A DNA stretch of 64,000 nt from NCBI GenBank assembly GCA_021405325.1, contig QWII01000042.1, positions 1 to 64,000 on the forward strand. Reading direction: 5' to 3'. Origin of the DNA: Caldilinea sp. CFX5. GTDB lineage: Bacteria; Chloroflexota; Anaerolineae; Caldilineales; Caldilineaceae. This document shows, in pieces, positions 27,179-42,160 of the stretch; positions within the stretch are counted from its first letter, which is position 1; each line of letters starts with the position of its first letter. Below the pieces are notes generated by a model. The model did not search any database and was not told where the DNA came from. It was given only the letters and a program-made list of their open reading frames with translations. A program made the translations under genes and the position numbers.

Positions 27179-27720
27179 TTGCTCATCGTTATCGACTGGC
27201 AACTGGCAAGCCTGACTGGCGTTGTCGCCGGTATTGCCCATTTGACGAAGGCGTCGATCCTGCCGGGGTTGGCCCTCTTCCTGGCCTTTGCCGGCCTCCG
27301 ATGGGGATGGACGGCGTTACAATGCCGTAACCCAGCACAGGGTGGATTACCGCAGCGGTTGCTATCACATCTCCTGCCGGTGCTGTTGGTTGGCGTCTGC
27401 TTTTTGCTCACCGTTTACCCCTACATCAGCACCAGCAAGCGGGTCTTTGGTCATTACTTCTACAATGTCAATTCCACCTTCTATATGTGGTATGACTCGT
27501 GGGAAGAGGCCAAACAAGGCACGCGCGCCCACGGTGCTCGCGTTGGCTGGCCCGATATGCCGCCGGAGGAGATCCCCAGCCTGCGTAAATACTTGCGGGA
27601 ACACACCGCAGAACTGCACCCATTGCCAGCGGCAACCGCATTATCCTGGCCCACTTTCTGCCGTTGCTCTTTAGTTTAGCTTATGGCTCGTTGCTGTGGA
27701 CATCTACTTTGTGTTAACGG
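27179..27720 (+). pseudogene. Fragment of a membrane glycosyltransferase (GT39-like)
   Basis: An open frame of 166 codons shows two TM helices (GVVAGIAHLTKASILPGLAL and LLSHLLPVLLVGVCFLLTV) then YPYISTSKRVFGHYFYNVNS and a soluble part, the style of polytopic PMT/GT39 enzymes that use lipid-linked sugars. It lacks the expected first several helices with the catalytic Asp, and after about 27630 the hydrophobic sequence (HFLPLLFSLAYGSLLW) continues in another frame. So it is both truncated and frameshifted. Confidence 0.55.
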
Positions 27721-27796
27721 AGCGGGTGGGAATCATCTACGGTGGTTTATGAAATTGGTAATTAGCCACTTGTACTCATCTGGACAGGCTGATAGC

Positions 27797-27826
27797 TTGT
27801 AGTAAGCAGGCCATCCTTGCTATAAT
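27797..27826 (+). promoter_or_regulatory. Promoter of the Rpn-like gene
   Basis: TTGTAG at 27797-27802 and TATAAT at 27821-27826 with an 18-bp spacer, 40 bases before the GTG start at 27867. Confidence 0.55.
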
Positions 27827-27866
27827 ATGTTTATCAACAAACAACTATCAGCGGGGACGTTGTTGC

Positions 27867-28835
27867 GTGGCCGACGAAAACAAAAAGAAGCATCATCAAA
27901 TCGATCCAGTCTTCAAACAGGTTGTGGTCAATGAATTTGCCGGTTATCAAGCGGGTATCCGAACCGAAGTTGAAGTCAGCCGCCTGCCCCGCACTATTGA
28001 TGTGTTGATTACAATAGGCGCACAAGCAGAGTTACAAAGAGTACGGACTGAAACGCCCTTTTTCTACTTCTTGCGCTACAATCAAATGGAGTTTAAAGGG
28101 CGCAATGATCCCCTAACCAGCGCCGATATTCACTTGATTGACGGACGGACACAACTTTATCTAGGTGAACAAGGCGCTTCTATTCAGGAGATGACAGTCA
28201 CGATCCTGTGCGCAGGGAAGCCACGCACGGTCTTCACCTATACCGAGAAGTTCCGGCCCTTTCGCCAGATTGAGGCAGGCTATTACAAGAATGAGGATTA
28301 TCCGGCTGTCTACTTAATCGTCATCAATGAGTTGCCGATTGTACCGAAGAACTATCCGTTACTTTTGTTTGCATCCAGTGAACGGAAGTTTCGTAAGTTT
28401 TTGGAAGAAGTGGTAGCCAAGGGTGAGTTTACCTATCTACGCTATGCTTATGAAGTGCGTCCCCGGTTGACAAGGGAGGTTGTCACAATGGCTGGTATTT
28501 CAGCAACCCTATCCAAAGAAGATCTACAGTTCATGGCCGAGGACATTGGTCGTGAACTCATGGCATTTTTGCCTCCTGCCGAACGACTGGCGGGCATCAG
28601 TGTGGATGAACGATTGGCAGGCGTCAGTGTGGATGAACGACTGGCGGGCGTCAGTGTGGATGAACGACTGGCGGGCGTCAGCACCGAAGAGTTATTGCAA
28701 GCCATCGATGCCGGCGCCGTCCTGCACGAACTTAGCCCCGACCACCGTAAGGTCCTCATTGAGTTGTTGGCGACTATGCAGGCCGCGACTCGCAAAGAGA
28801 AGAAAAAACGCAACGGCAGCGGTAGCGCTGCCTGA
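27867..28835 (+). CDS. Rpn/PD-(D/E)XK-like protein with nine-residue repeats
   Basis: 322 residues from GTG 27867. The N-terminal two thirds (HHQIDPVFKQVVVNEFAGYQ, PRTIDVLITIG, TPFFYFLRYNQMEFKGRNDPLT) have the pattern of Rpn/PD-(D/E)XK-like proteins common in cyanobacteria and Chloroflexota; VEV...TIDVLI and NQMEFKG give plausible D, E and K positions. From about residue 235 the unit ERLAGVSVD occurs four times (27-bp repeats, 28583-28690). The last 15 residues are Lys-rich (RKEKKKRNG). Related proteins are annotated as recombination-promoting nuclease-like, but activity here is unproven. A rho-independent terminator follows. Confidence 0.6.
   Translation: MADENKKKHHQIDPVFKQVVVNEFAGYQAGIRTEVEVSRLPRTIDVLITIGAQAELQRVRTETPFFYFLRYNQMEFKGRNDPLTSADIHLIDGRTQLYLGEQGASIQEMTVTILCAGKPRTVFTYTEKFRPFRQIEAGYYKNEDYPAVYLIVINELPIVPKNYPLLLFASSERKFRKFLEEVVAKGEFTYLRYAYEVRPRLTREVVTMAGISATLSKEDLQFMAEDIGRELMAFLPPAERLAGISVDERLAGVSVDERLAGVSVDERLAGVSTEELLQAIDAGAVLHELSPDHRKVLIELLATMQAATRKEKKKRNGSGSAA
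28583..28690 (+). repeat. Four 27-bp in-frame tandem repeats
   Basis: Units code ERLAGISVD, ERLAGVSVD, ERLAGVSVD and ERLAGVSTE, nearly identical at DNA level, keeping frame in the Rpn-like gene. Confidence 0.85.
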
Positions 28836-28846
28836 CGACTGTACCC

Positions 28847-28880
28847 AAAAAGCTTGATGCTTATCATCAAGCTTTTTTAT
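28847..28880 (+). terminator. Rho-independent terminator
   Basis: AAAAAGCTTGATG, a CTTAT loop and CATCAAGCTTTTTT form a 13-bp stem ending in T's, 12 bases after the Rpn-like stop. Confidence 0.85.
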
Positions 28881-28889
28881 TTGGTTTGT

Positions 28890-29135
28890 CCTTAACGCCG
28901 GCCAGCCACTTTGGGTCAATGCTTCAGCTACCAAACGCGGCCGATCCACCCGTTGTCCATCCGGTTTGCTGGTGAAGAGTTCATTCCTTTCGCCGCACAA
29001 CTGTTGGACGGCTATGCGCAGATCAGCGTTGACTGCTAGGTGGGGCAGCAGTTACAAAGCATCGAAGAGATTGCTTTTGCCCGCACCATTCGGCCCCATA
29101 ATCACCTTAAACGAGTCGAAATCCTTGAAATCCAC
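28890..29135 (-). pseudogene. N-terminal fragment of an AAA/RecF-type ATPase, with in-frame TAA
   Basis: On the minus strand from GTG 29135 the frame reads VDFKDFDSFKVIMGPNGAGK, then SNLFDAL, stop, LLPHLAVNADLR. GPNGAGKSN is a perfect Walker A of SMC/RecF-type AAA ATPases, and the text after the stop (AVQQLCGERNELFTSKPDG) fits the same family without frame change. The TAA at 29052-29054 would be one substitution from CAA (Gln). Homology ends near 28890, next to the terminator of the opposing gene, so about 80 codons of a gene of several hundred remain. It is a dead fragment. Confidence 0.75.
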
Positions 29136-29170
29136 ATTTGACCTTTATGTAAATTGTAGTGGTATAGGGA

Positions 29171-31816
29171 TTATTGGGAACGGGCACATCGGATACCAAG
29201 GCGAGTAGTGTGCCAGGTATCTGGATCACGATAGCCTCGGTAGGTAGAACGCACATCTATGCCAGTGTTGGCCCATGCTCCACCGCGCAGCACACGCTCT
29301 ATGCCTGTATTGGGGCCTTGGGGGTTACTAATGGGTGATGTGCTACTATAGCCACCATCGTACCAATCATTGACCCATTCCCACACATTGCCGGCCATGT
29401 CCATGACACCGTAGGGACTAGCACCGGCTGGATAGGAACCAACTGGGCTAGTGTCCGCATAGCCATCATTGACAGATAAATCTTTCCACTCGTCTCGGTT
29501 ACAATTGACATCACAATAATTGGCTCGACTTCCATCTGGCGCCTCATCGCCCCACGGGTAAAGCCGGGTGTCATTACTACCGCGTGCTGCTTTTTCCCAT
29601 TCGGCTTCAGTAGGCAGCCGTTTTCCTATCCAGGTACAATAAGCATTGGCCTGGTTCCAGGCAACGTGGATAACTGGGTAATTAGCATAAGTAGGGTTGC
29701 CATAATAGGTTGGACGTGTCTCGGAACTTCTTTCTTGCGGTGCGGTACAACCGCCAGCTTCGACACAGGCTTGATATTGGGCGTTAGTCACCTCATACTT
29801 GTCAATGTGGTAGGCATTCAAGTAGACGGTGCGACGAGGTTTTTCATTATCTATACAGGATTCCACTAGATTGTTACTGTCACAACCCATTTGAAAGTTT
29901 CCAGCAGGAATGAGGATTTCACCTTCATTAACAAGATCAGCGGGTGCATCAGTTGCATGGCCAGTGGGACGTTGATTTGCTGAATTGTGACTGGTTGATA
30001 GCTCAGATTCTCCTGTAAAAACAACTAGCTCCGTACAATCGCGATCTAGTGAAATGGCTGTAGGATCTGTAGATATCCAACCGCGTAAATTGTGACGCGC
30101 AACGTAAACCCATTCGCACTGCTTGTCGGCCCTGCTACGTAGGAATACAACATCATCCTTATAAACAACACCAATTTGTTCATAGTTTATGCCAGGGCCA
30201 CTGCGAATATCGATTGCATCACCTATCACAGTTGCCACGGGAATGTCCCAGAAGCGAGGATGATCCCGTAATGATTGGGCAAGAGGTGCCAGTGCAATTT
30301 CGAGATCAAATTTGCGATCCCATTCAGGCAGATAAAAGAAGAGCAACACCATAACATATTGATTGTCCTTAGGGGTTATGGCTACTGATACAGCTTCAGA
30401 ATGCTCATTATTAAAGCAGGCAGAACCGTAGTTTACAAATCCCGTAAAATGCTCATCTTCATATTCTGTTTTCGAGAAATACTGGCAGTCTTTATTCTTC
30501 AGTAAATTCTCCGCCTCAGCACTAAGTCGCTCTTGTGAAAAAGATAGCATCGCATTGGCAATAACACCAGGTGCGTTATAAGAATTTTCCCACATATATT
30601 CATCCGCTGTGGCAATCAGTATTGGCCCCAAATACGCTGAATCAATCTTGTGATCTTTACTGATCACATCTTTCCACTCACTTGGCACATTTAGCGAAAT
30701 CACCCCCGTCTTATCTGACACTGTAACATATCCATCAGGAACGATAGATGAATTTTCACTTGTTGATTGTTTGTATCCGCTACGTGGTTCAGTTTCGATT
30801 TCTTTACTTTGCTCAACTAATAGCCTGCCGTTTATCTGACCCTGTAGAAACTGTTTTGTGTCGGATCGTGAAACCTTAATATTCAAAACATCGGTGCTAC
30901 GATGGCTGCGCAGTACATCACAGTAAGTTTCCATTGTACTATCTAAACCCATCGGCAATCCTTCCAACGAATAAATGACATCACCAGGTAGGATGCCTGC
31001 TATATCGGCTGGTGAACCTGACTTTACCGATAAGACCCAAATGCCAAATGATTTATTGCCGTCGTCAAAGGCAATTCCGCTTACCCCGATGGAATCAATA
31101 TCAGTACCTGTGCGCAACTCTTCAACAAGCGACCGTGCAACCGTGTTTGCAATTGCTACATTGCGATTTGAGGTTCGGCTACCAGCAAAGTTTACACCAA
31201 CAACACGACCAACGTTATCTAGCAGTGGTCCACCAGAGTTCCCTGGCGCCATCTCCGCCGTATGACTAACAACTTCATCAACTGATGCCCAATCTAATTC
31301 TGTGACCAACGATGGATCAATAACTGCTCCCATTGTTAATTTCAATTCAGCTACGCCATGCGGATAGCCGGCAGCATAGACAGTATCACCTTCCCGTATC
31401 TCACTTTTACGCCACTCTAGGTATGGAAAGTTATCACCATCAATATCGATCACCGCCAAATCGGCACACTCAGCAACGCCCAGTACTTTTGCATTGCGGG
31501 GTCTTTCTTCACCTTCAATATACACACGGTATAGCGCACCGCCATTGACAACATGGGCATTGGTCACAGCAATTCCCGATGGATCGATAATAAAACCAGA
31601 GCCATTGCCGCCCAAGAATGTCTGTTGATCCTTGGCCAATGGACGAAATGTGCCGATGGTTTCAATGCGAACGACTGCTTTAGACGCTTGCTTCACACTG
31701 CGTGCAGGTTTTCCACTGGTGACATCCTGAGCAAATAAGGCGTGCGGATGGAAGAGGAGAACGGTTAGGGTTACGAGGAAAGATAATACGAGTCTGTATT
31801 TTGGGGTTAACTTCAT
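29171..31816 (-). CDS. Exported trypsin-like protease with PDZ, SH3 and FGE/sulfatase-modifying domain
   Basis: About 881 residues from the ATG at 31816, with a signal peptide (residues 8-29, ending ALFAQ). A HtrA-type protease domain follows: His88 in TNAHVV, Asp in DLAVIDID, Ser194 in PGNSGGP, all intact. A PDZ-like domain (about 255-330: [20 protein letters not shown]) comes next, then an unassigned 200-residue region, an SH3-like domain ([29 protein letters not shown]), and a C-terminal FGE-sulfatase domain from [11 protein letters not shown] to VLRGGAWAN...RLGIRCARS with [14 protein letters not shown] and [14 protein letters not shown]. The gene is clearly more AT-rich than its neighbours, suggesting acquisition. 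The domain combination is unusual. Confidence 0.85.
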   Translation of the reverse strand: MKLTPKYRLVLSFLVTLTVLLFHPHALFAQDVTSGKPARSVKQASKAVVRIETIGTFRPLAKDQQTFLGGNGSGFIIDPSGIAVTNAHVVNGGALYRVYIEGEERPRNAKVLGVAECADLAVIDIDGDNFPYLEWRKSEIREGDTVYAAGYPHGVAELKLTMGAVIDPSLVTELDWASVDEVVSHTAEMAPGNSGGPLLDNVGRVVGVNFAGSRTSNRNVAIANTVARSLVEELRTGTDIDSIGVSGIAFDDGNKSFGIWVLSVKSGSPADIAGILPGDVIYSLEGLPMGLDSTMETYCDVLRSHRSTDVLNIKVSRSDTKQFLQGQINGRLLVEQSKEIETEPRSGYKQSTSENSSIVPDGYVTVSDKTGVISLNVPSEWKDVISKDHKIDSAYLGPILIATADEYMWENSYNAPGVIANAMLSFSQERLSAEAENLLKNKDCQYFSKTEYEDEHFTGFVNYGSACFNNEHSEAVSVAITPKDNQYVMVLLFFYLPEWDRKFDLEIALAPLAQSLRDHPRFWDIPVATVIGDAIDIRSGPGINYEQIGVVYKDDVVFLRSRADKQCEWVYVARHNLRGWISTDPTAISLDRDCTELVVFTGESELSTSHNSANQRPTGHATDAPADLVNEGEILIPAGNFQMGCDSNNLVESCIDNEKPRRTVYLNAYHIDKYEVTNAQYQACVEAGGCTAPQERSSETRPTYYGNPTYANYPVIHVAWNQANAYCTWIGKRLPTEAEWEKAARGSNDTRLYPWGDEAPDGSRANYCDVNCNRDEWKDLSVNDGYADTSPVGSYPAGASPYGVMDMAGNVWEWVNDWYDGGYSSTSPISNPQGPNTGIERVLRGGAWANTGIDVRSTYRGYRDPDTWHTTRLGIRCARSQ

Positions 31817-32137
31817 CGTGGTAGCTCCAGGGCAGCTTGATAAAATGAAATTTGATGCTTTAGTAGTAATGTAACTTAAGATAACTGCGAGAAGTGTAAC
31901 AAAAACACTGTTTACCGTCAACTGCCCTCTTGCTTACAAGTCTACCAGTTTCGGCAATCTTAGTCTCCTTCTAATGTATGAACACAATTTCGAGAGCTTT
32001 AGTAAATTGATGACTTTCGCGGCGGATAGTGACAATAAAAAGGCGAAGACCAAATATAGTCTGGTCTTCGCCTTTTTCTGATTCAGTACCTTCTGGTTAA
32101 TGGAAGTCTAACATTCACCACTACAGTCTATACCAAT
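31817..32137. other. Intergenic region with A2M-gene terminator
   Basis: About 320 bases, AT-rich. Apart from the strong hairpin at 32037-32077 I see no gene; the rest should hold the promoter of the protease-FGE gene. Confidence 0.4.
32037..32077 (-). terminator. Rho-independent terminator of the A2M gene
   Basis: AAAAAGGCGAAGACCA and TGGTCTTCGCCTTTTT form a perfect 16-bp stem with a nine-base loop, about 60 bases beyond the A2M stop. The A and T tracts make it usable in both directions. Confidence 0.85.
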
Positions 32138-38176
<6,039 letters not shown>

Positions 38177-38369
38177 GGGAAACTCCTGCTGGTTGATTGA
38201 GAAAACAGGGTTTACACAGCGCCAAGAATACAAGGGCAGTGGCAGTGGTGTGATTTACGCAGCAGCGCGTAAACCCTGATAGGATCATAGCATCAGTATA
38301 CCATAAGGTAAATAGTGTAAATCGGTCTGAATTCAGTCTCGCGAGCGTCAGTTTTGGCGGAACTGAACC

Positions 38370-41033
38370 TTAATTTGACGTACTGGCCTGCGCCGCAACA
38401 AAATTTTCAACCACAACGAGCGCCTGCGCCGACGTGACCCAGTCACTCTCCGGCGTCGCCTTGCCTTCCAGCCAGAAGCGATGGGGCCCCGGTTCTAAGA
38501 CCCACCAATGCTGGATGCGTGTTGCGTGTTGCGTTTCGCTTAAGACTACGCCATCCTTCACCAGACGCAATGCGGCCCAGGCTTCGCCATCTGCCGTGTA
38601 GCCCAGTGCGTTGATCCGCTGGTTGGCCCGTGGCAGACCGGGGTGGATTTGGTACGCCGTATGGGACGTCGGCTCCTGCAAAACTAGATTATTGATCGCA
38701 CCGGGGGCGCTTGTCAGTCTGTTTGCTTCCGTACAATCGGCGGTTGGGCAGGGCGCCGGCGGCGCGATCGGGATGCCCTGGCTGACCATCCAATCGTGAT
38801 ATTCCGGCGGCAAGAGCCAGTAAACCCGCTCCCCAACGCGGTCAGCCGGCGTATCAGCGGTTGCCATGAGACGGGTTGCCAGGTCAATGCGCCGGGGTTG
38901 AAATTGATTGTCCGGTTGGGTCGGCTCGGTGCCGGCCAGAAAACGCTCTTGCCGTGTACGTGGGCAATATTGGGTCGGCAACAGACCGCTGGGCGCGCAG
39001 ATGGTGATTTCATCAATGCCTTCTGGTTTGGCAAAGGCCCCCGGCGCTTGGGGATGGGCCGCCAACATGAGATCGCGCCAGATCGGCCCGGCGCCGTCGA
39101 TGCCGCTAACATCAAGCATGGGCGTATTGTCGGCATTGCCCACCCAGACGCCGACCAGCCGCTCGGTGGTGTAGCCAATTGTCCAGTTATCGCGCCAGTC
39201 GGTCGTCGTTCCGGTCTTTACCGCCGCCGGGAAAGGCAGCTCCACTACCGACCCTTCGCCAAAGGCTGGAATGCGGGCGACATTGTCAGAAAGGATGTCG
39301 GTGATGAGGTAGGCGGTTTGGGGGGCGATCACTTGGTTGGGCGATTGGGCGATCGGGAGATTGAGAGATTGCGCAGCGCTCTGTCCAATCTCTGAATCTC
39401 TGAATCGTTCGACTGAGCGCTCACGACGAAGTCTCTCAATCTCTCCAATGGCCTTTGTACTCAACCGGCGCCCATCATCCAAAATGCCATAGGCAGCGGT
39501 CAGCTCTAATAACTTGACCTCGCTGCCACCCAGGGTGAGGGCGAGACCAGCTTCGCCGGTGAAGGTGCTGATGCCGGCTTGGGTGGCAAGCTGTTGCAGG
39601 GTGCGCACGCCGATGCGATCCAATACTTTAACAGCAGGAATGTTATAGCTGTTGGCAAGGGCTGTGCGCACACTCACCGGGCCGTGAAAGAGCCGGTCGT
39701 AGTTGACCGGCACATAGGGCACGTTGCCCCCCTTTTCGTCCTTGACATAAAAAGTGGTCGGCAGATCGGCAATGATCGCAGCCGGTGTGAGCGGCGGCTG
39801 TCCAACTTTGCTGCTCCATTCAGGATCAAGGGCGGCAGCGTAGGTTAACGGCTTGATCGCGCTGCCCGGTTGGCGCAAAACCAACGCGCCATTCACATTG
39901 CCCTGAATGCTCTCATCAAAATAGTTAGGACTCCCGACCATCGCCAGGATTTCACCGCTGTGGCTATCGAGAATGACAGCAGCCGCGTTATCCACGCGGC
40001 GATTAGGATCGGTCAGTTTGTCACAAACGCCGGGGCGCCGACAGTTGAGCAGGTCCAACCGGTGGCGCATAGCTTGTTCGGCCTGATGTTGCAGATCCAG
40101 ATCCAGCGTGGTGACAACGCGCAAGCCGCCATCGCGCAACCGTTCCGGCCCCAGTTGTTGCAGCAGCAGATCCTGGACGTACATGACAAAGTGGGGCGCT
40201 TCAATAGCAAAGAGGCGCGAGCGATAGCGCAACGGTTCAGCGCCAATCTCGTCCGCTTGCGCCTGGGTGAGATAGCCTGCTTCGCGCATGAGACGCAGCA
40301 CGGTCAACTGGCGTAACTTGGCAACCTTGGGATCTTGCAGCGGGTTGTAGCCGGTTGGATACTGCACCAAACCGGCCAATAACGCACATTCGGCGCGACT
40401 TAATTGCGGCGCCGGTTTGGCAAAGAAGATTTGAGAAGCCGCCTCCAGCCCAAAGGCAAAATTGCCGTAGTAGGTTTGGTTAAGATAAAGGGCTAACAGT
40501 TGATTTTTTGTATAGTGACGTTCGAGCCGCCAGGCCAGCCAGGCTTCGCGCAACTTCCGCCGTAGACTCTGTTCATAGCGCTCTTGGGGTTCCATGAGCA
40601 GATTGCGCGCCAATTGCTGGGTCAGCGTACTGCCGCCGCTCACAATGTCCCCACCGGCGCGATAGTTCTGCCAGAGGGCGCGCAGAATCGCAATGGGGTC
40701 AACGCCAGGGTGGAGATAGAAGCGACTATCTTCGGTGGCGAGCGTGGCTTCGACACAGGCTTGGGGGAAAGCCGCCAGATCGAGATTGATCTGTTTGCCG
40801 GTGTCGGGGTCTAACACTTCGTAGAGCAACCGACCATTACGATCAAGAATTTGCGTGGTTGGGCGCACCAGCCGCTGTTCGGCGGCGGTAATGGGGGGTA
40901 GATCAGCGAGCAGCCAGAAATAAAGTCCGCCACTTGTCACACTCAGGACGAGTAGCAAGCCGATCAAGATGGTTCGGAGCTTGGGTATGCGTAGTCTACC
41001 TTTGGTCATATACATTGGTGACGAATGGAACAT
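38370..41033 (-). CDS. pbpC: Penicillin-binding protein 1C (bifunctional)
   Basis: 887 residues, one N-terminal TM helix (about 20-42). The GT51 transglycosylase has [14 protein letters not shown] with catalytic Glu101 and [13 protein letters not shown]. The transpeptidase has SxxK in PGSAIKPL (Ser391), SxN in [12 protein letters not shown] and KTG in [10 protein letters not shown] (about 605). A C-terminal beta domain of the BiPBP_C type (about 790-887) fits PBP1C. Between [11 protein letters not shown] and [13 protein letters not shown] lie about 35 extra residues ([20 protein letters not shown] and onward) coded by DNA resembling intergenic repeats. The A2M gene follows 193 bases downstream; together they are a known protease-defence and wall-repair pair. 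Confidence 0.88.
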   Translation of the reverse strand: MFHSSPMYMTKGRLRIPKLRTILIGLLLVLSVTSGGLYFWLLADLPPITAAEQRLVRPTTQILDRNGRLLYEVLDPDTGKQINLDLAAFPQACVEATLATEDSRFYLHPGVDPIAILRALWQNYRAGGDIVSGGSTLTQQLARNLLMEPQERYEQSLRRKLREAWLAWRLERHYTKNQLLALYLNQTYYGNFAFGLEAASQIFFAKPAPQLSRAECALLAGLVQYPTGYNPLQDPKVAKLRQLTVLRLMREAGYLTQAQADEIGAEPLRYRSRLFAIEAPHFVMYVQDLLLQQLGPERLRDGGLRVVTTLDLDLQHQAEQAMRHRLDLLNCRRPGVCDKLTDPNRRVDNAAAVILDSHSGEILAMVGSPNYFDESIQGNVNGALVLRQPGSAIKPLTYAAALDPEWSSKVGQPPLTPAAIIADLPTTFYVKDEKGGNVPYVPVNYDRLFHGPVSVRTALANSYNIPAVKVLDRIGVRTLQQLATQAGISTFTGEAGLALTLGGSEVKLLELTAAYGILDDGRRLSTKAIGEIERLRRERSVERFRDSEIGQSAAQSLNLPIAQSPNQVIAPQTAYLITDILSDNVARIPAFGEGSVVELPFPAAVKTGTTTDWRDNWTIGYTTERLVGVWVGNADNTPMLDVSGIDGAGPIWRDLMLAAHPQAPGAFAKPEGIDEITICAPSGLLPTQYCPRTRQERFLAGTEPTQPDNQFQPRRIDLATRLMATADTPADRVGERVYWLLPPEYHDWMVSQGIPIAPPAPCPTADCTEANRLTSAPGAINNLVLQEPTSHTAYQIHPGLPRANQRINALGYTADGEAWAALRLVKDGVVLSETQHATRIQHWWVLEPGPHRFWLEGKATPESDWVTSAQALVVVENFVAAQASTSN
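39345..39445. repeat. Intergenic-type repeat inserted in frame inside pbpC
   Basis: GATTGGGCGATCGGGAGATTGAGAGATT on one side and TCTCTCAATCTCTCC on the other form an imperfect inverted repeat, with AGCGCT/GAGCGCTC pairing inside. The AGATTGAGAGATT text matches the intergenic hairpin at 2762-2828. Translated, it adds a charged, low-complexity stretch to the transpeptidase domain without breaking the frame. Confidence 0.55.
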
Positions 41034-41091
41034 AGCAAATGTTTCGAGAAAAATGGGGTGAACGGATCAGCATGGGGTTGGGTACGCAGAC

Positions 41092-41237
41092 ACAACAACG
41101 GATTTGGGAAGTAACGGATTTTTTATTGGCATGAGGAAAATTTACGCTTTCCCAATTTCCGGTGTGACAAGTCTAACCTATCACGAAAACCATCATGACG
41201 GCGTAGAAAACCCGTTACTTCCCAAATCCGTTGTTGT
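41092..41237. repeat. 26-bp inverted repeat around the end of the hydrolase gene
   Basis: Arms 41092-41117 and 41212-41237 are perfect complements; the loop is about 94 bases. The right arm codes the last residues (NNNGFGK and stop) of the alpha/beta hydrolase, so the left arm is an inverted copy of that gene's 3' end. Confidence 0.8.
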
Positions 41238-42153
41238 TGTGTTCCCTTGGCAGTTCGCACCACTGGCGCAGGAGCGGATAGACGCGCTCCGTCTGCTGTT
41301 GCGGTTGGAGCGGATCGATCAAGTCGTGGATCAGTTGCCATTCCGGCGGAAAGCTATGGGTATGGACGACAGCGCCATGCTTGCGCCAGGCATTGACCAC
41401 CAAGGCTGTGGTGCGATTGTCCACCACGCCATCACAAGGATTGGTAATGACGCTGATGACGCCGGCTTTGGGGCGTGTGCGGTTGGCTTCCTGCTGCACA
41501 ATCAACCCAAAGCGCAACATGGCCCCCAGTGAACGCGACCCCCAACGCGGATAGGCATGGAGCGGCTCAACCTTCTGCTCTTTCAACACCGGATGCCACC
41601 ACTGAAAAAAGTTGGGCCAAAGCGGAAGCACATGGGCAACTAAATGGCGACGGGCGCGCGGCAACGCCTGAATGCCCAACGCCGGCGCCACCAACACCGC
41701 ATGATCAACATCGGCGCGCTGTTGCGCCGCCCACGCCGCCAATACGCCACCTAATGAAAAGCCAAAAACGGTGAGCCGACGCCCCAACCCGCGGCCAATA
41801 TCGATGCCATCGGTGGCGCTATCAGCCAGGTTTTTGATGCGGACGCCGCTGAGGGCGGTGGTCAACCGGTCAGCAAAACCATGCCCCGGCAGGCGGATGC
41901 TGAGGGTATTCCAACCTTGCTGATAAAAGAGTTCGGCTAGCTGGTGGAACTGGTACGGGCAGTTGGTGAAGCCGTGGATAAAGACGATGGCGTTCTCCGT
42001 CTGTTCGCCATGTTCCCGCAAGCTGGTATGACAGCGCGGATTGATCGGTTCGCCTTCTTCCGCCAGCAATTGCCGGGCGCGCGCACAGGCTTCTGTATAA
42101 TAACGGGTGGGTTGAGCCGGTTTACTTGCCGCCAGCGGAGAGAGCAAGGTCAT
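41215..42153 (-). CDS. Alpha/beta hydrolase
   Basis: About 312 residues from ATG 42153, seven bases after the LCP stop, so probably translationally coupled. The fold markers are IVFIHGFTNCPYQFHQLAEL (oxyanion HG), SIRLPGHG, and the nucleophile elbow GFSLGG; acid and His candidates lie in VISVITNPCDGVVDN and GAVVHTHSFP. No signal peptide. The family includes esterases, lipases and carboxylesterases acting on small or acyl substrates. Its last codons overlap an inverted repeat. Being in an envelope block with LCP and PBP1C, it may act on a lipid or wall precursor, but this is inference. Confidence 0.8.
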   Translation of the reverse strand: MTLLSPLAASKPAQPTRYYTEACARARQLLAEEGEPINPRCHTSLREHGEQTENAIVFIHGFTNCPYQFHQLAELFYQQGWNTLSIRLPGHGFADRLTTALSGVRIKNLADSATDGIDIGRGLGRRLTVFGFSLGGVLAAWAAQQRADVDHAVLVAPALGIQALPRARRHLVAHVLPLWPNFFQWWHPVLKEQKVEPLHAYPRWGSRSLGAMLRFGLIVQQEANRTRPKAGVISVITNPCDGVVDNRTTALVVNAWRKHGAVVHTHSFPPEWQLIHDLIDPLQPQQQTERVYPLLRQWCELPREHNNNGFGK

Positions 42154-42160
42154 GGGAAGC

